Shown: positions 34,914-47,200 of the stretch, piece by piece
Position numbering within the stretch: the first letter of the stretch is position 1
Layout: every line of letters begins with the position of its first letter
Source of the DNA: Carnegiea gigantea
Taxonomy: Eukaryota > Streptophyta > Magnoliopsida > Caryophyllales > Cactaceae
NCBI GenBank assembly: GCA_029747015.1
Contig: JAKOGI010000052.1
Span: 748,501-812,500 of the forward strand
Reading direction: 5' to 3'
DNA: 64,000 nt
The notes under the pieces: model-generated
The model's database searches: none
Seen by the model: the letters and a program-made list of their open reading frames with translations, nothing else
What the model was told of the DNA's origin: nothing
Made by a program: the position numbers and the translations under genes

Positions 34914-36560
34914 TTAAGTTTCATGTCCCTCATTGAAAAGTCATATGCATCTATCGTCTAAATGTGTAACTAAGTAAGGGGGGCTATTTCATCACATATA
35001 ACAAGTATGTTTGTGTTACGCTTGACTAGTATACAACAATAATGTTCAATGTACTTTTCGGTTACGTGGTTAGCTATCATGCATAAATATTATATTATCA
35101 AGGTCAAATATATAGTGTTTGTATGATCCCTAGCGCCTTCCTATCTTATTATCACTTGAGACTTCCAAACAAAAATATCAAATGAGAGTCGATGAGTTCC
35201 ATTGACCCTCTATTTTTTTCACTAACATTGCTCGAATAAGGACAAAATAATATCGATAAATCGAAACAAGAGGTACCTGAGGCAAAGTGCAAGAGAGATT
35301 GTTGCATGATTAGTTTTTTTTTTTTTTTTTCTTGGGGGGACATTTTGCGATATCTGAGGCAAAGTGCAAGAGAGATCGCACATAGAAGAAGAGCAAGAAT
35401 GGGTTAATCAAACTAGATTTTTAATGTATGATTTGTAAAATAAATTATTTCGTGAAAGTAGTTGTTGAATTATTGAAAAGTTGTATAAATGTAATTTTTA
35501 AATAAGTATGCATAATTGTCGGTTTTTAATGTATGATTTGTAAAATAAATTATTTCATGAAAGTAGATTATATGTAATACGTCAGTGATATTTATAAAAT
35601 TAGTTTATACGCTTGCTAAACAAATAATTTTTAACATTATACAAACATGTTTTTCTACAATTATTGTCTTGGATGAGAAAAAGTTAACATTGAAATAACA
35701 TAATTAATGAAAATAAACCTTTAAACAATTCAATAAAATAACAACAAAATAAATTCAAGCCCATAATTTTATAGAATAAAAAATGTTCTATACTTGAGCT
35801 GGTTTTCTGTGTTAACATTAGTTTCACCCCTATAAGCAAATTTTAAAAAATGACAACATTTATGAACAACATGAAATATAAAATGAAATCTTATTTAAAT
35901 CAAACAATTATAAAAATTAATATTTTTAGCACGATAATAGCAAATAAGTTGTCATTGATAAACCTAGGGATGAAATTGCTAAAATGCTTTTGTCACCTCT
36001 AATTTGACTATTTTCATATATGATTCATGTCTAAACTCAAACATGAATACAATTTTTGTATTATAATTTCAAAAGCATGTTAATTTATTTTATCTATAAT
36101 ATTATATATGATTCATATTGAAACTCAAATATAATTCATGTCTTATATTTATAACAATTTTATGTTCATAAAAATAAATACAAAATTTTCGTCTCGATAG
36201 TATATAAGAATATATATACATATTTCTATAAATATGAGAAATAAATGACAAGTTGAATGTTATAAATAAATACATACTTATTTCTATAAAAATCATGTTA
36301 CAAACAAGTATAAAAATTATACATTAACAAATAATTAAAAAGATGTAAGAAGCTGTAAGGAGATATAAAAAAATGTAAAAAGATGTAAAAAATTTGTAAA
36401 GAGGCAACGCTAGCATTGTAGGCCCAGGATTGCCACATAATAACTGAGTTTAATAGGAGGTATAGGAAACCCATCTGACATAATTACGCATCATTATCAT
36501 ACCTGGAGAAAAAAAAAAAATCACATGAATCTTGCTCAAGGATTGTTCCCATTCATCATG
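34914..36560. other. 3' flank of knottin copy 1 and AT-rich spacer
   Basis: 35030-35270 is homologous to the 3' flanks of copies 2 (40320-40620) and 3 (55180-55360). Shared words include CATGCATAAATAT, TATTATCACTTGAGACTT and AATAATATCGATAAA. A 30-base word (CTGAGGCAAAGTGCAAGAGA) is duplicated at 35277 and 35356. A second pair, TTTTTAATGTATGATTTGTA, occurs at 35414 and 35523. No gene is seen. Confidence 0.6.
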
Positions 36561-36669
36561 AAACATGCTGAATGGAGACTATATCGGTCTGGCATAGCAA
36601 CATCCAAAAGCAATTAAATTCAAGTTTCCTTGAATTAAAGAAGTGCTAATTAATTTGGTCAAGATTTCA

Positions 36670-37530
36670 ATGGCAAGAATTCCAACAACTTATTTCATAT
36701 CTGCCGTGTTTGGAGTTCTACCCCCCACTTGTGAAATTTTTACATTCATTGGGCAATTAATAAAGAGTCATGCATATAAGCTCAAATGAGATTCCAATCC
36801 AAAATTAATTGACAGTGCATGAGTGAAGTAACTCATAAGTAACTCATAAACTTATATACATGCTGAACCCTTCACTTTTTATCAATGTGAAACAACAACC
36901 ACTTTTCATACTCCAATACGTCCCTTCACATGTGTGCCGCTAATAAGGCCCAACACGTACACACAATTTTAATCAAGCAAGGAACGGTGATAAATTAAGA
37001 TCGGGTAACCGGCTCTGATACCACGTTAAATTTTTTATATCAATTAGACTTTCAACAAACGACTTATGTATACAAGTTCAAATGAGGTTCCAACCTAAAA
37101 TCAATTGGCAATGGGTAGAGTAACTCATAATTTTATATACGTGCTCAAACCCTTCATTTTTATCAATGTGGGACAACACTACTTTTTATACTCCAACATC
37201 AATGTGGAATATAATAATTACAAATGTTGATTTGTGGGAAATGAAGGTTATTTGAGTCCCTAATAATATGAATCTCAGCAAGGTTGCCTACTGGAAGTAA
37301 CATTATCCTGGTGGTTGGTGGAGGAGATGATTGGTGTAAAGGAAGCCGCCAATGTGTGGGATGATGCACAAGGAGAAGCTTCCACTTTGAGTTCAACTCA
37401 AGTTGTTTTGCGTTGTGTGGGTAAAGGTCCATGTCGTCCCCTATATTGGTGTTGCGACGGTTTAGCATGTGATTTTTCTTTTACATGCATAGACCTGGGT
37501 CCTTGTGTCTTTCCATTATGTCGCAATTAG
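36670..37530 (+). pseudogene. Knottin-like peptide gene, copy 2 (pseudogene)
   Basis: Exon 1 begins MARIPTTYFISAVFGVL at 36670, but its last codons, the splice donor and the first half of the intron are replaced by a TRIM element (36730-37198). Exon 2 starts after CAG near 37279. Compared with copy 3 it has seven extra bases around 37310, which shift the frame before the cysteine domain. The domain itself is preserved in another frame: eight Cys with CVGKGPC, PLYWCC and FTC (about 37410-37525). The TATA box seen in copies 1 and 3 is altered (ACTATATC near 36575). Three separate lesions make it a pseudogene. Confidence 0.8.
36730..37198 (-). mobile_element. TRIM (miniature LTR retrotransposon) at the exon 1/intron border of knottin copy 2
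   Basis: Two diverged direct repeats (36730-36918 and 37024-37198) share GCTCAAATGAGATTCCAA/GTTCAAATGAGGTTCCAA, ATCAATGTG and TACTCCAAYA. They enclose only about 105 bases. That interior has an inverted initiator-Met primer site (37012-37023) touching the right repeat, and a purine tract (GTGAAGGGACG, inverted) touching the left repeat. This is LTR - primer site - polypurine tract - LTR with no genes, the TRIM definition, on the minus strand. A clean target duplication is not seen because the left flank seems to have lost sequence. Confidence 0.8.
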
Positions 37531-37733
37531 ACGCGCAAATTCCTCATAAAATTGATGTCCCTCATTGAAAAGCCATCCGCATATGTCGTCTACACTCTAT
37601 GTCCAAATACGAGGGACTGTTACATTTCATCATATGTTTCAAAATATGTTTGTCTTTTGCTTAAATATATAGCAATGATGTTTTATGCACTGTTGGGTTT
37701 CTTGGTTATTTGCCATGCTTAAATATATATAAT

Positions 37734-38274
37734 TGTTAGGAATTAGAGCAAACTAATAGCGGAAGCGTTAGGATGAACAATGATATTCAAAAGTAAACAA
37801 ACAACGATAACAAAAGCAATAAAGAACACAGATTTATGTGGAAACCCAATGTGGGAAAAAACCACGGACGGTGACGAGCACAAACAATCCACTATGAGGG
37901 AGTGAGTACAATGTGATCACAATCACAACGAGTGATTCGATCAAGCAACCAGATTATAATATCTCTTATAATCTCTCTCAAAACTCTCTCAACCTCTCTC
38001 ACAAATCTAAGATAGTGGAAACAGAATACTCTATAAGTATCTCTTGTTGGTCTGGTATTCAGGGATGATTTGGAAGGTAGGAGACGTGCACCTTATAAAG
38101 GGGCAAGATGAAGGAAACTACTGCAAACCCTAGCCGCCAACCACTGCACTACGTGGCACAGTCGTGCCATGGGACACGGATTGCCCGTGCCATTTCATTG
38201 GCCTGGGTGGCACGACCGTGCCCCTTGGCATGGGGCCCCCGTGCCACATTGATTTTGGGCCATTAAACCCAACA
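37734..38274 (-). repeat. 3' LTR of the gag-protease copia element
   Basis: Pairs with 39738-40279. Contains GGCACGACCGTGCC (38209-38222), which in the element's sense direction reads GGCACGGTCGTGCC. Confidence 0.9.
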
Positions 38275-38370
38275 ATCTCCACCTTGGACCAAAATCACCA
38301 ACACCAACTCTCGCACACCGTTATAGCACCCCGAAGGGTAATGCCCCGCAGGGCAGACCCCAAAGGGTAT

Positions 38371-39701
38371 TTAAGCGATCTGAACACATGTTGAGTTCAA
38401 GTGATACTTGAACTTAGCTCTGGGAGATGACTTGTATGAATCTTTCTTCATATAATCTGTCGTAGTAGATGCCTGCAAGACATAGAGGCTTCCTTGCCTC
38501 AAACCCTTCAGTAGAATTCGACTGTCCTTCGAAACCTTTAGAACTCCACCTTCAGCTGAATATTTGCACCCCTTGGATTCAAGGGTGCCTAAAGAGATGA
38601 GGTTATACTTCAAGTCAGGAACGTGACGAACATTCGATAAAGTCCTGACAACACCATCATGGGTCTTGATTTTAACAGTACTGATTCCAGTTATATTACA
38701 TTGGGCATTATTGCCCATGTGAATAATAGTTGAGTCAACTGGATCATATATTGAAAACCAATCCTTATGAGGGCACATATGATAGGTACACCCAGAATCA
38801 AGAATCCAATCAGAATCACTCCTCTTTTCAGTAGAGGTAGCAAACAAAACGTCACCATCAGAATCAAATTTAGCAAACGAAACTTCAGCAGGCTCATGAG
38901 AATTATCTTCTTCTTTCTCCCTCTTGTTTTGTAGTTGCCAACAGTTAGCAACAATATGATCCAATTTATCACAGTAATTGCAGGTCTTACCAGCGTGAAG
39001 ATTTCTAGGCTTAGAATGGTTCTTACTCCTATTACCGTTCTCCTTTTCAGTTATTTTACCCCTTACTACTAATCCCTCAGTAGAATTAGCATGACTGTCA
39101 AGATCAAACTTCTCCTTAGACAATAGGTTCGACTTAACATCTTCAAACGATATAGTATCAAAATTACTATATAGCATTATCTCCTTAAAGTGTTTATATG
39201 AAGGGGGTAGAGGCACAACTAACAAAATAGCTTTATCCTCATCCTCAATTTTTACATCTAAACTTTCAAGGTCAACTACAATCGAATTGAAATCATTTAG
39301 ATGTTTTTGAACAGGAGTATATTCTGCCATTCTGAAAGTGTATAACCTTTCCTTCAATCGGATCTTGTTGGCGAGATGCCTCGTCATGTAAGTTCCTCCA
39401 GCCGAACCTAAAGACCCACTGCAGTTGTTTTATCAAGCACCTCTCGCAAGACATATGGTGCCAAGGATAACTGTATGGCAGAAAGTGCCTTAAGCTCCAG
39501 TTCCTCCCATTCATCGTCCGTCAAAGAACCACACTTCTTCTTTTGTTGCTTCGCCCATTGTTCGTCTGTTATTGTACTGGGTCTCGTATAAGGTTCTGAA
39601 AGAACCTTCCACAATCCATGCTGGATGAGAACTGCTCTCATCTGCACCTTCCAGAGATTAAAACTAATCTCCCCATCAAACTTCTGAATATCAACCTTCA
39701 T
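38371..39701 (-). pseudogene. Copia gag-protease fusion, broken
   Basis: Starts at 39701 with MKVDIQKFDGEISFNLWKVQ, the DUF4219/UBN2 gag start. After VLDKTTAVGL there is a stop where relatives have Trp, and one base is lost about 15 bases later. The frame is then open from 39387 to 38371. It includes the rest of gag (LANKIRLKERLYTFRM), a zinc knuckle CNYCDKLDHIVANC and an aspartic protease (DWILDSGCTYHM). It ends within the pre-integrase motif LLKGLRQGSLYVLQA with a stop after 30 unrelated residues. The rest of pol is deleted, so even the undamaged ancestor was non-autonomous. Confidence 0.85.
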
Positions 39702-39737
39702 GATTGAGGACATCCTAAACCAGACTCTGATACCACC

Positions 39738-40279
39738 TGTTAGGAATTGGAGCAAACTAATAGCGGAAGTATTAGGATGAACAATCATATTCAAAAGTAA
39801 ACAAACAACGATAACAAGAATAATAGAGAACACAGATTTACGTGGAAACCCAACACGGGAAAAAACCATGGACGACGACGAGCACAAACAATCCACTATG
39901 AGGGAGTGAGTACAATGCGATCACGATCACAACGAGTGATTCGATCAAGGATCTAGATTACATTATCTCTTATAATCTCTCTCAAAACTCTCTCAACCTC
40001 TCTCACAAATCTAAGATAGTGAAAACAGAATACTCTATAAATATTTCTTGCTGGTATGAGATTCAGGGATGATTTGGAAGGTAGGAAGCGTGCCCCTTAT
40101 AAAGGGGCAGGATGAAAAAAACTGCTGCAAACCCTAGCCGCCAGCCGCGAACCCTAGCCGCTTGCCGCGGCACTACGTGGCACAGTCGTGCCATGGGACA
40201 TGGTTGCCCGTGCCACTTCACTGGCCTGGGTGGCACGGTGTCCCCGTGCCACATTGATTTTGGACCATTAGACCCAACA
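39738..40279 (-). repeat. 5' LTR of the gag-protease copia element
   Basis: Pairs with 37734-38274; several substitutions and indels separate the two. Confidence 0.9.
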
Positions 40280-41281
40280 ATTATCAAGCTTGATTCTCTA
40301 ACGTTTGAATCAAATATGTTTGTGTTATGCTCAGTTGCCATGCATAAATATATATTATCAAGGTCAAATATATATTTAACGTTTGAATGATCACTATTAC
40401 ATATATTTGACATTTGAATGATCACAATTAGATTCCTTGCAGATTAGCTATTTTCAATTTATAGTCTTATTATCACTTGAGACTTCTAAACAAAAAAAGT
40501 ATCAAATGAGGGTCGATGACTTTCATTGCCACTGTATTTTTATCCCTGCCATTGTCCGAATAAGACCAAAATAATATCGATAAATGGAAACAAGACGCCT
40601 AAGTATTTAAACGATCTTTTTCCAATTTTGATAAGAAATAAGCATACTACATGGTACATAAAGGGGGGGGAGGGGAGGTGATGAACGAGGGGCATGCCCT
40701 ACACTAACTTTGATCATTAAGTTTAATGTGCAATGGCAATAGAGACGAGGAAGATTCATTACTTGTGCGGTCATTCTAGATTCAATCGCTTAAGAAATAA
40801 AGTGATATAGAAGGTATGGAGAAGATTAATGGTTCAAAGAGCAAGAGAAGTAGACGGACAATGAAGAAGAGCAAGAATGAGTTAATCAAACTAGATTTGA
40901 CTATGGGTGGTAATGTACACATTCAAAACGGTTTCATTTGTATGCAAATTTATCACTTAAATAATACACATTTAAAACCTATATACCTTTTTTACTCTTA
41001 CAAAGATATGCTGGCCAATACATTGCTAGAACTGTGACACACTTCGGGTCAAACCAGGGCAACCTGCCTTGTTGAACTGTAGGCCTATAGGTCAAAGCTT
41101 GGGGAACAGCACCATCCGTTTTAGCAAATGGAGTGCAGTGGGGCGAGCTAGATTGTGAATTGAACGCATTGACCATAGTCACATTATAACAATATCATTA
41201 AAATCTGTTTGACTTGAAACCCACCCTGCATTGCAAAGAAAAGTGAGGCGGGGTAGCCTGCCCTGTAAGCCGTTGACTTAC
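40280..41281. other. 3' flank of knottin copy 2 and a GC-richer repeat
   Basis: 40320-40620 is homologous to 35030-35270 and 55180-55360. 40800-40900 shares AGAAGAGCAAGAATGRGTTA with 35384. 41020-41280 has GGGTCAAACCAGGGCAACCT-like sequence of uncertain type. It continues at 49586-49706 beyond the gypsy insertion. No gene is supported. Confidence 0.5.
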
Positions 41282-43592
41282 TGTTAAGCTTGTCGAGAGT
41301 TACAAATTTAACCACTACTTTGGTTATTAAACACTTTTTATAGCATAGGAAAGTAGGAATTGATCCACGAGGAAAGATTGTTGTAAAAGGCTAACTTAAT
41401 CCTAAATGATTTTACTAATTCAATTTATTAAGTCTCATCTTAATAATTCTAAAATAATTAAAATCTAATGAATAAAAATCTAGAAAAATACTCAATGATG
41501 CTCCTAAATATTTTGGATTATATTCTGGAAAGAAAACAGTAAAAAGATTCCCTAAATAATTTAGAAAAATAAAAACAGAATAGTACAGAAATTCTAATTA
41601 AAGATTAATAACAACAAATAATAGTCAGAAAATAAATATTAAAATTGTCAAATAGTAACCTAAAATATTGTTCTTTAGGTCTATAAGCTTATAAATTCTA
41701 ATTGTATCTAATTAATTTCAGAAAAATCAGATCAGGAAATTAGCGCAGAATATCAAGCAGAATAATAAATCTGAAATTAGAAATAAAATAATCTGCATTA
41801 ATATGAATACGAAATTAATCACAAAAATTACCCTAATTTTAGGACACAATTTTCTAGACTTGACCAAACCTAATCATTGCAAATTAAAATTAAAAATCAA
41901 AATTTTCAGAATTAATAACCTAAAATAATTCTGAAAAATTAAATAACTTTCAAAACTTACGAAATTAAATATGAGCAGACTAGGACACTATATAAACCCT
42001 AGGAACTGATAAAAATTGAAAAAGAACAAAAATAACTATTTTTAGTCTAATTTCTAACAAAACAGTAATTAAATACTAAAACTGAATATCAATCAATTTC
42101 AAAATTATAACCACTCTAAAAATTAAAATCTAAACTATCTAAAATTACCTAGACACTCCTAAAAGACTATACTTTGGGGGAGGGGTCGATTGAAATTATA
42201 TTGAAACTAATAAAAATAGAACAAAAATTAACAACCTAATCAAATTTACTAAAAGCAACAAATAATTATCCAAAGATATCAAATTTATGAAGGATACTTA
42301 GTATAATCTCAATCCACCATGCAAATTAATATTTATCATTAACACACCAGTTAATTTCATTCATGAGTTAAACTGTAGAAGACATCCACCAGCGGTTCTT
42401 CCTCATTTTTTCCTAGATTCTAGTTTAATTAGGTCCAACCATAATATAAACCTTACTAGTTTTGATAACCCTCACACCGGTGCAAGAATTTAATCAAATT
42501 AGAGCATTAAGAGTTAGAAAAACATCATTTAACACTTTGTAACCAATTTACCAGCAAATCGATTTAACAAAGATCTAAAGCGATTATCTAATTATAAGAG
42601 ATGGGTTTGAGCCATCCATGATTAATTAGGGTGATACCTAAGCATAAAAAACTATAACTTTTACGTATTATAGTCTTCTAAACTATCAATCGAAATTGTA
42701 TTAAACTAATTAGCATGCATTCTAATTAATTTAATACGAATATCATAAACGATAAATGCTAATCGCTATAGAATCATGAATATGAATCAACTAGGTAATA
42801 AAGCATAAAACTATTTCAAAATAGTAAATTTAGCATGGCTTCAAGAAGATTATACTAAGCACATGAAAATTACTCACTCATATTAAAAATAAAATCACAA
42901 AATTCACCCAAATAATTCATGTTTAACATTAAACTAAACAACAACCAAAAAAAAAAAATATCAAAATAAAAATTTTTAAAAAAAAAGGTGATTGACGTCG
43001 GGAGATTATAGGTGAAGAGGAGGTGGCCTTGATTATGATGGGTTAGGTGTGATGGTGATGGATAATGATCTTGGTGATGAGGGGTGAGGAGATGAAGAAG
43101 TGATGGTGGCTGTGAGAGGGCAAGCGTGATAATCGGATGTGATGGAGAGGGAAGACGGTGATGGTGATGGGATGATGGTGATGCGTGGGGTTGTGATGGA
43201 GGTGTCGTGGCTTGTGATGTTTCGTCAGAGATGATGATGATGATTGATATATATAGGGAGGAAAGGAGGAGTGTGATTAGGGTTAGTAATTAGAGTTTCC
43301 TTCTCCCTTTCTTCCTTAGATTTCTTCTCCCTCAAGACTTCTAACTCTTCACCAACTCTTGAAATCCTAGTCCAATTAAATAATTATGGAAATAATATTC
43401 TCCATAATTAATATTTTTGGACCGTCTTTATAGCCAAGCGTGTAAAACTCGAGCTTCAACGTCCTCTCTTCTCCTCTTTATTAAATTAATACTAACCTGA
43501 AAAATATATAAAATAAAGTAAATTAGAAGCAATAATATATATAACATAATCAAAATAATTATTAAAACAATGCATGATTTTCTGACTTAACA
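41282..43592 (-). repeat. 3' LTR of the Athila-like element
   Basis: 2311 bases, closely similar to 47201-49585 apart from small indels. Includes a GATGGTGATGG-type minisatellite-like stretch at about 43015-43250. Confidence 0.95.
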
Positions 43593-44807
43593 AATTCCCC
43601 CACACTTAGATTTTGGACGTCCTCGTGCAAATAAATCTTAGACTCGACCTAAAAATTGACCCTCTTTCTTTCTTATGAAGTCATGCATAACTATAATATT
43701 CATACTAGGCCTTGACCTGGTTAAGAAAAATAGTGTTATTGATTTAATTAGTTTTTTCTTCAATAAGTAAATACCTGCTAAACATCCAACTATCCTTAGA
43801 GAGTTTATTCATCAACCTCACAACATTTTCTTAATGAAATAACATGATCAATAATTATCCATCCCTTTTAAATATGCATACACCGATCAAGAGGTCTAAA
43901 AAATTTAAGATAAGAAAAAATTTAGGTATGATATGGCTATAGAGACGATTGAATTAGATAGAATAACTCATTGAATTGATTCTAAACTTGCCTTGTACTT
44001 GTTTTTCTTTCTTTTTCTTCTTCTTCTTCTTTTTTTTTTTTTTCAAACTCCACTTTCGGACATATTCAAGGCCCATATAGGGTCTTAGAAATTAAACACT
44101 CTCTGTCTCACACTCACCCGAATAGAGGTATGGGAGCAAACATTTAATTTTCATCATTACTTTTATTTATTTTAATAGCTTATTAGTATGGGAAGCAAGC
44201 TTTCCAGTGGCAGTATTACCTCAAAGGGTAACACTCAATAGCACATGCCTTGAAGGGGCACTTGTCATTCCCAACTTTGACTCTCCTTTTTTTCTTTCTT
44301 TGTATGAAAAATGGACAAGTAAAATCACAATTTTAATGAATTATTCAACTAATTCAATAGTCTAGGAGATGGGCCAGGTCATTTTATTACCTCTGAATCG
44401 GATATATTACATGACTAAATAAGATGGATAATCAAGAGAGTTACTCATTAAAAAGATGTATGAGGATCAATTCAAACTTTTCTAAAGGATAACTATCATG
44501 CTTAAAAGTTTTCACTTAAAAGAATAAACTACAAAATAGCTAAAAAACAATTTTTTTCCCTAAACAAGCAAGCCTAGTATAAACTCATATCATGCATTAT
44601 TTATAAGAAAAAAAAAATTTTTTTCAAGAATAAAAACTGCAGGAATTAAATGCAGGATGCACCCCCTCCACTTAATTCATGCATTGTCCCTAATGCATGC
44701 AAAAAGAAAGACATAATGAAAATAAAAGCAAAATTAAATGGGTACTTCCCTAAAAACGTTGGGTTGCCTCCCAACCAGCGCCTTTGTTTATAGTCGTTGG
44801 CTTGACT
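43593..44807 (-). other. Non-coding 3' part of the Athila-like element
   Basis: Lies between the protease and the 3' LTR; no gene. Contains a block at 44195-44280 (inverted match to 25019-25090), a T-rich run at about 44010-44043, and the polypurine tract. Confidence 0.7.
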
Positions 44808-45617
44808 TTATGAAGCTCTTGGATCCTCTAGTTGGATCTCTTCCAATAATTTAATATTAATCTGGTAAGGCACTTTTTGAAACTCAGCATGATCAAGACT
44901 CTTGGTAAGCACAGTCAAAAATTCATCTTCATTGGACAGGTCATAAATATTTTGGGGCAACTCATCAATAACATCAAGTGCATATACGTAATTTACATTA
45001 GTAGGGAATCTCATGGTATCAAAAATATTAAATTTAATCATTTCACCATCAAATTCCATGGTTAATGTTGCTTCATACACATCAATTTTAGTCCTAACTG
45101 TTTTCAAAAATGGCCTGCCTAGTAAGATGGGAATATCATGACATGCATCACCCATGTTCATTACATAAAAATCAGCAGGAAACACAAGTTCATTCACTTG
45201 GACTAAGACATCCTCTAACACTTCATTTGGGTAAATACTGCTCCTATCAGCTAACTGAAGCACTACACCGGTTTTCTTTAACTCTCCTAAGTTCAGTTTG
45301 TCATAAACAGACCTAGGCATGACATTAATGGAAGCACCCAAATCAAGTATAGCCTTATCAAAGTAAAGATGTCCTATTTTACAAGGAACAGAGAACACAC
45401 CAGGGTCTTTGCACTTAGGGGGAAGTTTCCTTTAAAAAACAGCAGATACATTTTCCCCCACACTTACCTTTTCATTCCCTACTAACTTTCTTTTAGTGGT
45501 ACATAATTCTTTCAAGAACTTAGCATAACGAAGCACCTGTTTAATAGCATCAAGGAGAGGTATATTGATTTCTACCTTCTTTAATGTCTCTAAGATCTCT
45601 TGGTTAGCCTCATTCAC
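44808..45617 (-). pseudogene. Athila-type aspartic protease region
   Basis: From 45617, VEINIPLLDAIKQVLRYAKF and LKELCTTKRKL are the conserved lead-in to the Athila protease. A stop interrupts at about 45432. The frame 45398-44808 carries the active-site motif AILDLGASINVMP and the second conserved ILLGRPFLKT. It ends shortly after LLEEIQLEDPRAS, with no reverse transcriptase following. Confidence 0.85.
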
Positions 45618-45811
45618 CTTAGAAGTAGGGTTTCGAAATCTACTAGGAAAGGGTTGAATTGGTTTATAAGGTTCTCCTTTCTTCTCTCCTATTTCCTTAG
45701 TAGTATGATTAGAATTAGTGTCTAACTCTGGTTCAGCCCCTTTAATCTCTAACTCAGATTCTAATTCTCTACTCTTCCTAAGTTCTTTTAACTCTTTTCC
45801 ACTCCTAATTG

Positions 45812-47112
45812 TTATGGCACTAACATTCTCTTTAGGGTTAGGGTAAGGCTGAGATGGTACCTATTTTGCATTTGAGCCTGCAACTTGCTAACTATGATAT
45901 CAGTTGCCGTCTGTCTCTCTTGATCCTGCTTAAGAGTTGTCTCCAAGATCGGGAACCTATCATCCATCTTCTTAAGGACTTGTTCAAGTAGGAAGTTGTT
46001 CCTATCTTGATTAGAAAGTTGACGAGATGGTTGGTCAAAACCAGGTGGATTAGGCTTAGGGCCATACCTAAGGTTAGGGTGGTTTCTCCATCCTTCATTA
46101 TAAGTATTCGAATAGGGATCATACTTCATTTGATTTTGGTTAGAGTAAAGAGTATTAACATTACCTTTTTGTAGAGTAGGACATGCATCAGTGTAATGCC
46201 CATCTAGATAATAAATACCACATATTACTGCTTTTTGAATACCCCCAGTAACAATCTTATTTAACATAGCAGTAATGTGAGATAACTGATTCTCTAGAGA
46301 TGAACTAGAACCTATCTCATTTATCCTTTTAACTTGTGAGTCTTTAGCACCAAACTGCTGAGTATTTTGGGCCATTAAATTAAATAAATTTCTAGTATCA
46401 GCTGGGGTTTTATTAACCAGAGCCCCCCACTAGCAGCATCAACTATATTACGGTCCATAGGAAGTAAACCCTCATAAAAATATTGAATCAATAGTTGTTC
46501 AGTTATTTGATGTTGGGGACAACTAGCACATAACTTATTAAATCTTTCCCAATACTTACAAAAGGTTTCTCCATTTATTTGTTTGATTCCACATATTTCT
46601 TTTCTAATAGATCCAATACGGGATGTAGGAAAAATTTTTTCTAGAAACGATTTATGCAATGCGGTCCATGTAGAAAAAGATCCAGCAGACATATAATATA
46701 ACCAGTCCTTAGCATTACCAAGCAAAGAAAAGGGAAAGGCCCTCAATCTAATTTGGTCCTCAAGAATTCCTTCAGGTACCATAGCAGAGCAGGTAATAAG
46801 GAATTCACTAATGTGTCTATAGGGGTCCTCTCCAACTAATCTATGAAATTTAGGTAATAAATTAATAAATCCTGAATTTAATTTCAAAGGCTTATCTAAA
46901 ACAGCATAAGTAATGAACATTGGTTGGGTTTCTAAGTTAGAAGCAGCAAGTTCTCGAAGAGTAGACATGCTTACCTCTTTAACCCTAAGACTTACTGGGT
47001 TAGGATGACTCTCTTTGTTTTTAGCTTTCAATGCTTGTTCCTTATCTTCTCCTATTTCCTTACCACTCCTTAATTTCATACACTCCTTCAAATCTAAAAA
47101 GAATAAAATCAA
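45812..47112 (-). pseudogene. Athila-type gag, frameshifted
   Basis: 47112-46375 carries the Retrotrans_gag domain: LRAFPFSLLGNAKDWLYYM, SFLEKIFPTSRIGSIRKEI and ETFCKYWERFNKLC. A one-base frameshift near 46410 moves the protein into 46375-45812, which carries the downstream Gln/Asn-rich part and a damaged zinc motif (CGIYYLDGHYTDACP, second Cys replaced). Confidence 0.85.
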
Positions 47113-47177
47113 AAAACTAGAGTCATAACAAAAAGTAGCAAAATTAAATAGAAGTAAACTAACAATTTAATTTTCTT

Positions 47178-47195
47178 TCCCCGGCAACGGTGCCA
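47178..47195 (-). other. Primer-binding site (Asp-tRNA) of the Athila-like element
   Basis: Inverted TGGCACCGTTGCCGGGGA, five bases from the 5' LTR. This is the hallmark primer of Athila/Tat elements. Confidence 0.9.
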
Positions 47196-47200
47196 AAATT

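Larger units (their letters stand above)
37734..40279 (-). mobile_element. Non-autonomous copia element with gag and protease only
   Basis: The 2546-bp minus-strand element has LTRs 37734-38274 and 39738-40279 (both TGTTAGG...CCAACA). The flanks ATAAT and ATTAT are a 5-base duplication with one change. It sits in the 3' flank of knottin copy 2, splitting ATATAT-ATTATCAAG, which is contiguous near 40347 and in copy 1 near 35091. The primer site TGGTATCAGAG (inverted, 39725-39735) lies next to the 5' LTR. A purine tract (CCAAGGTGGAGAT, inverted) abuts the 3' LTR. Integrase, reverse transcriptase and RNase H are absent. Confidence 0.9.
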
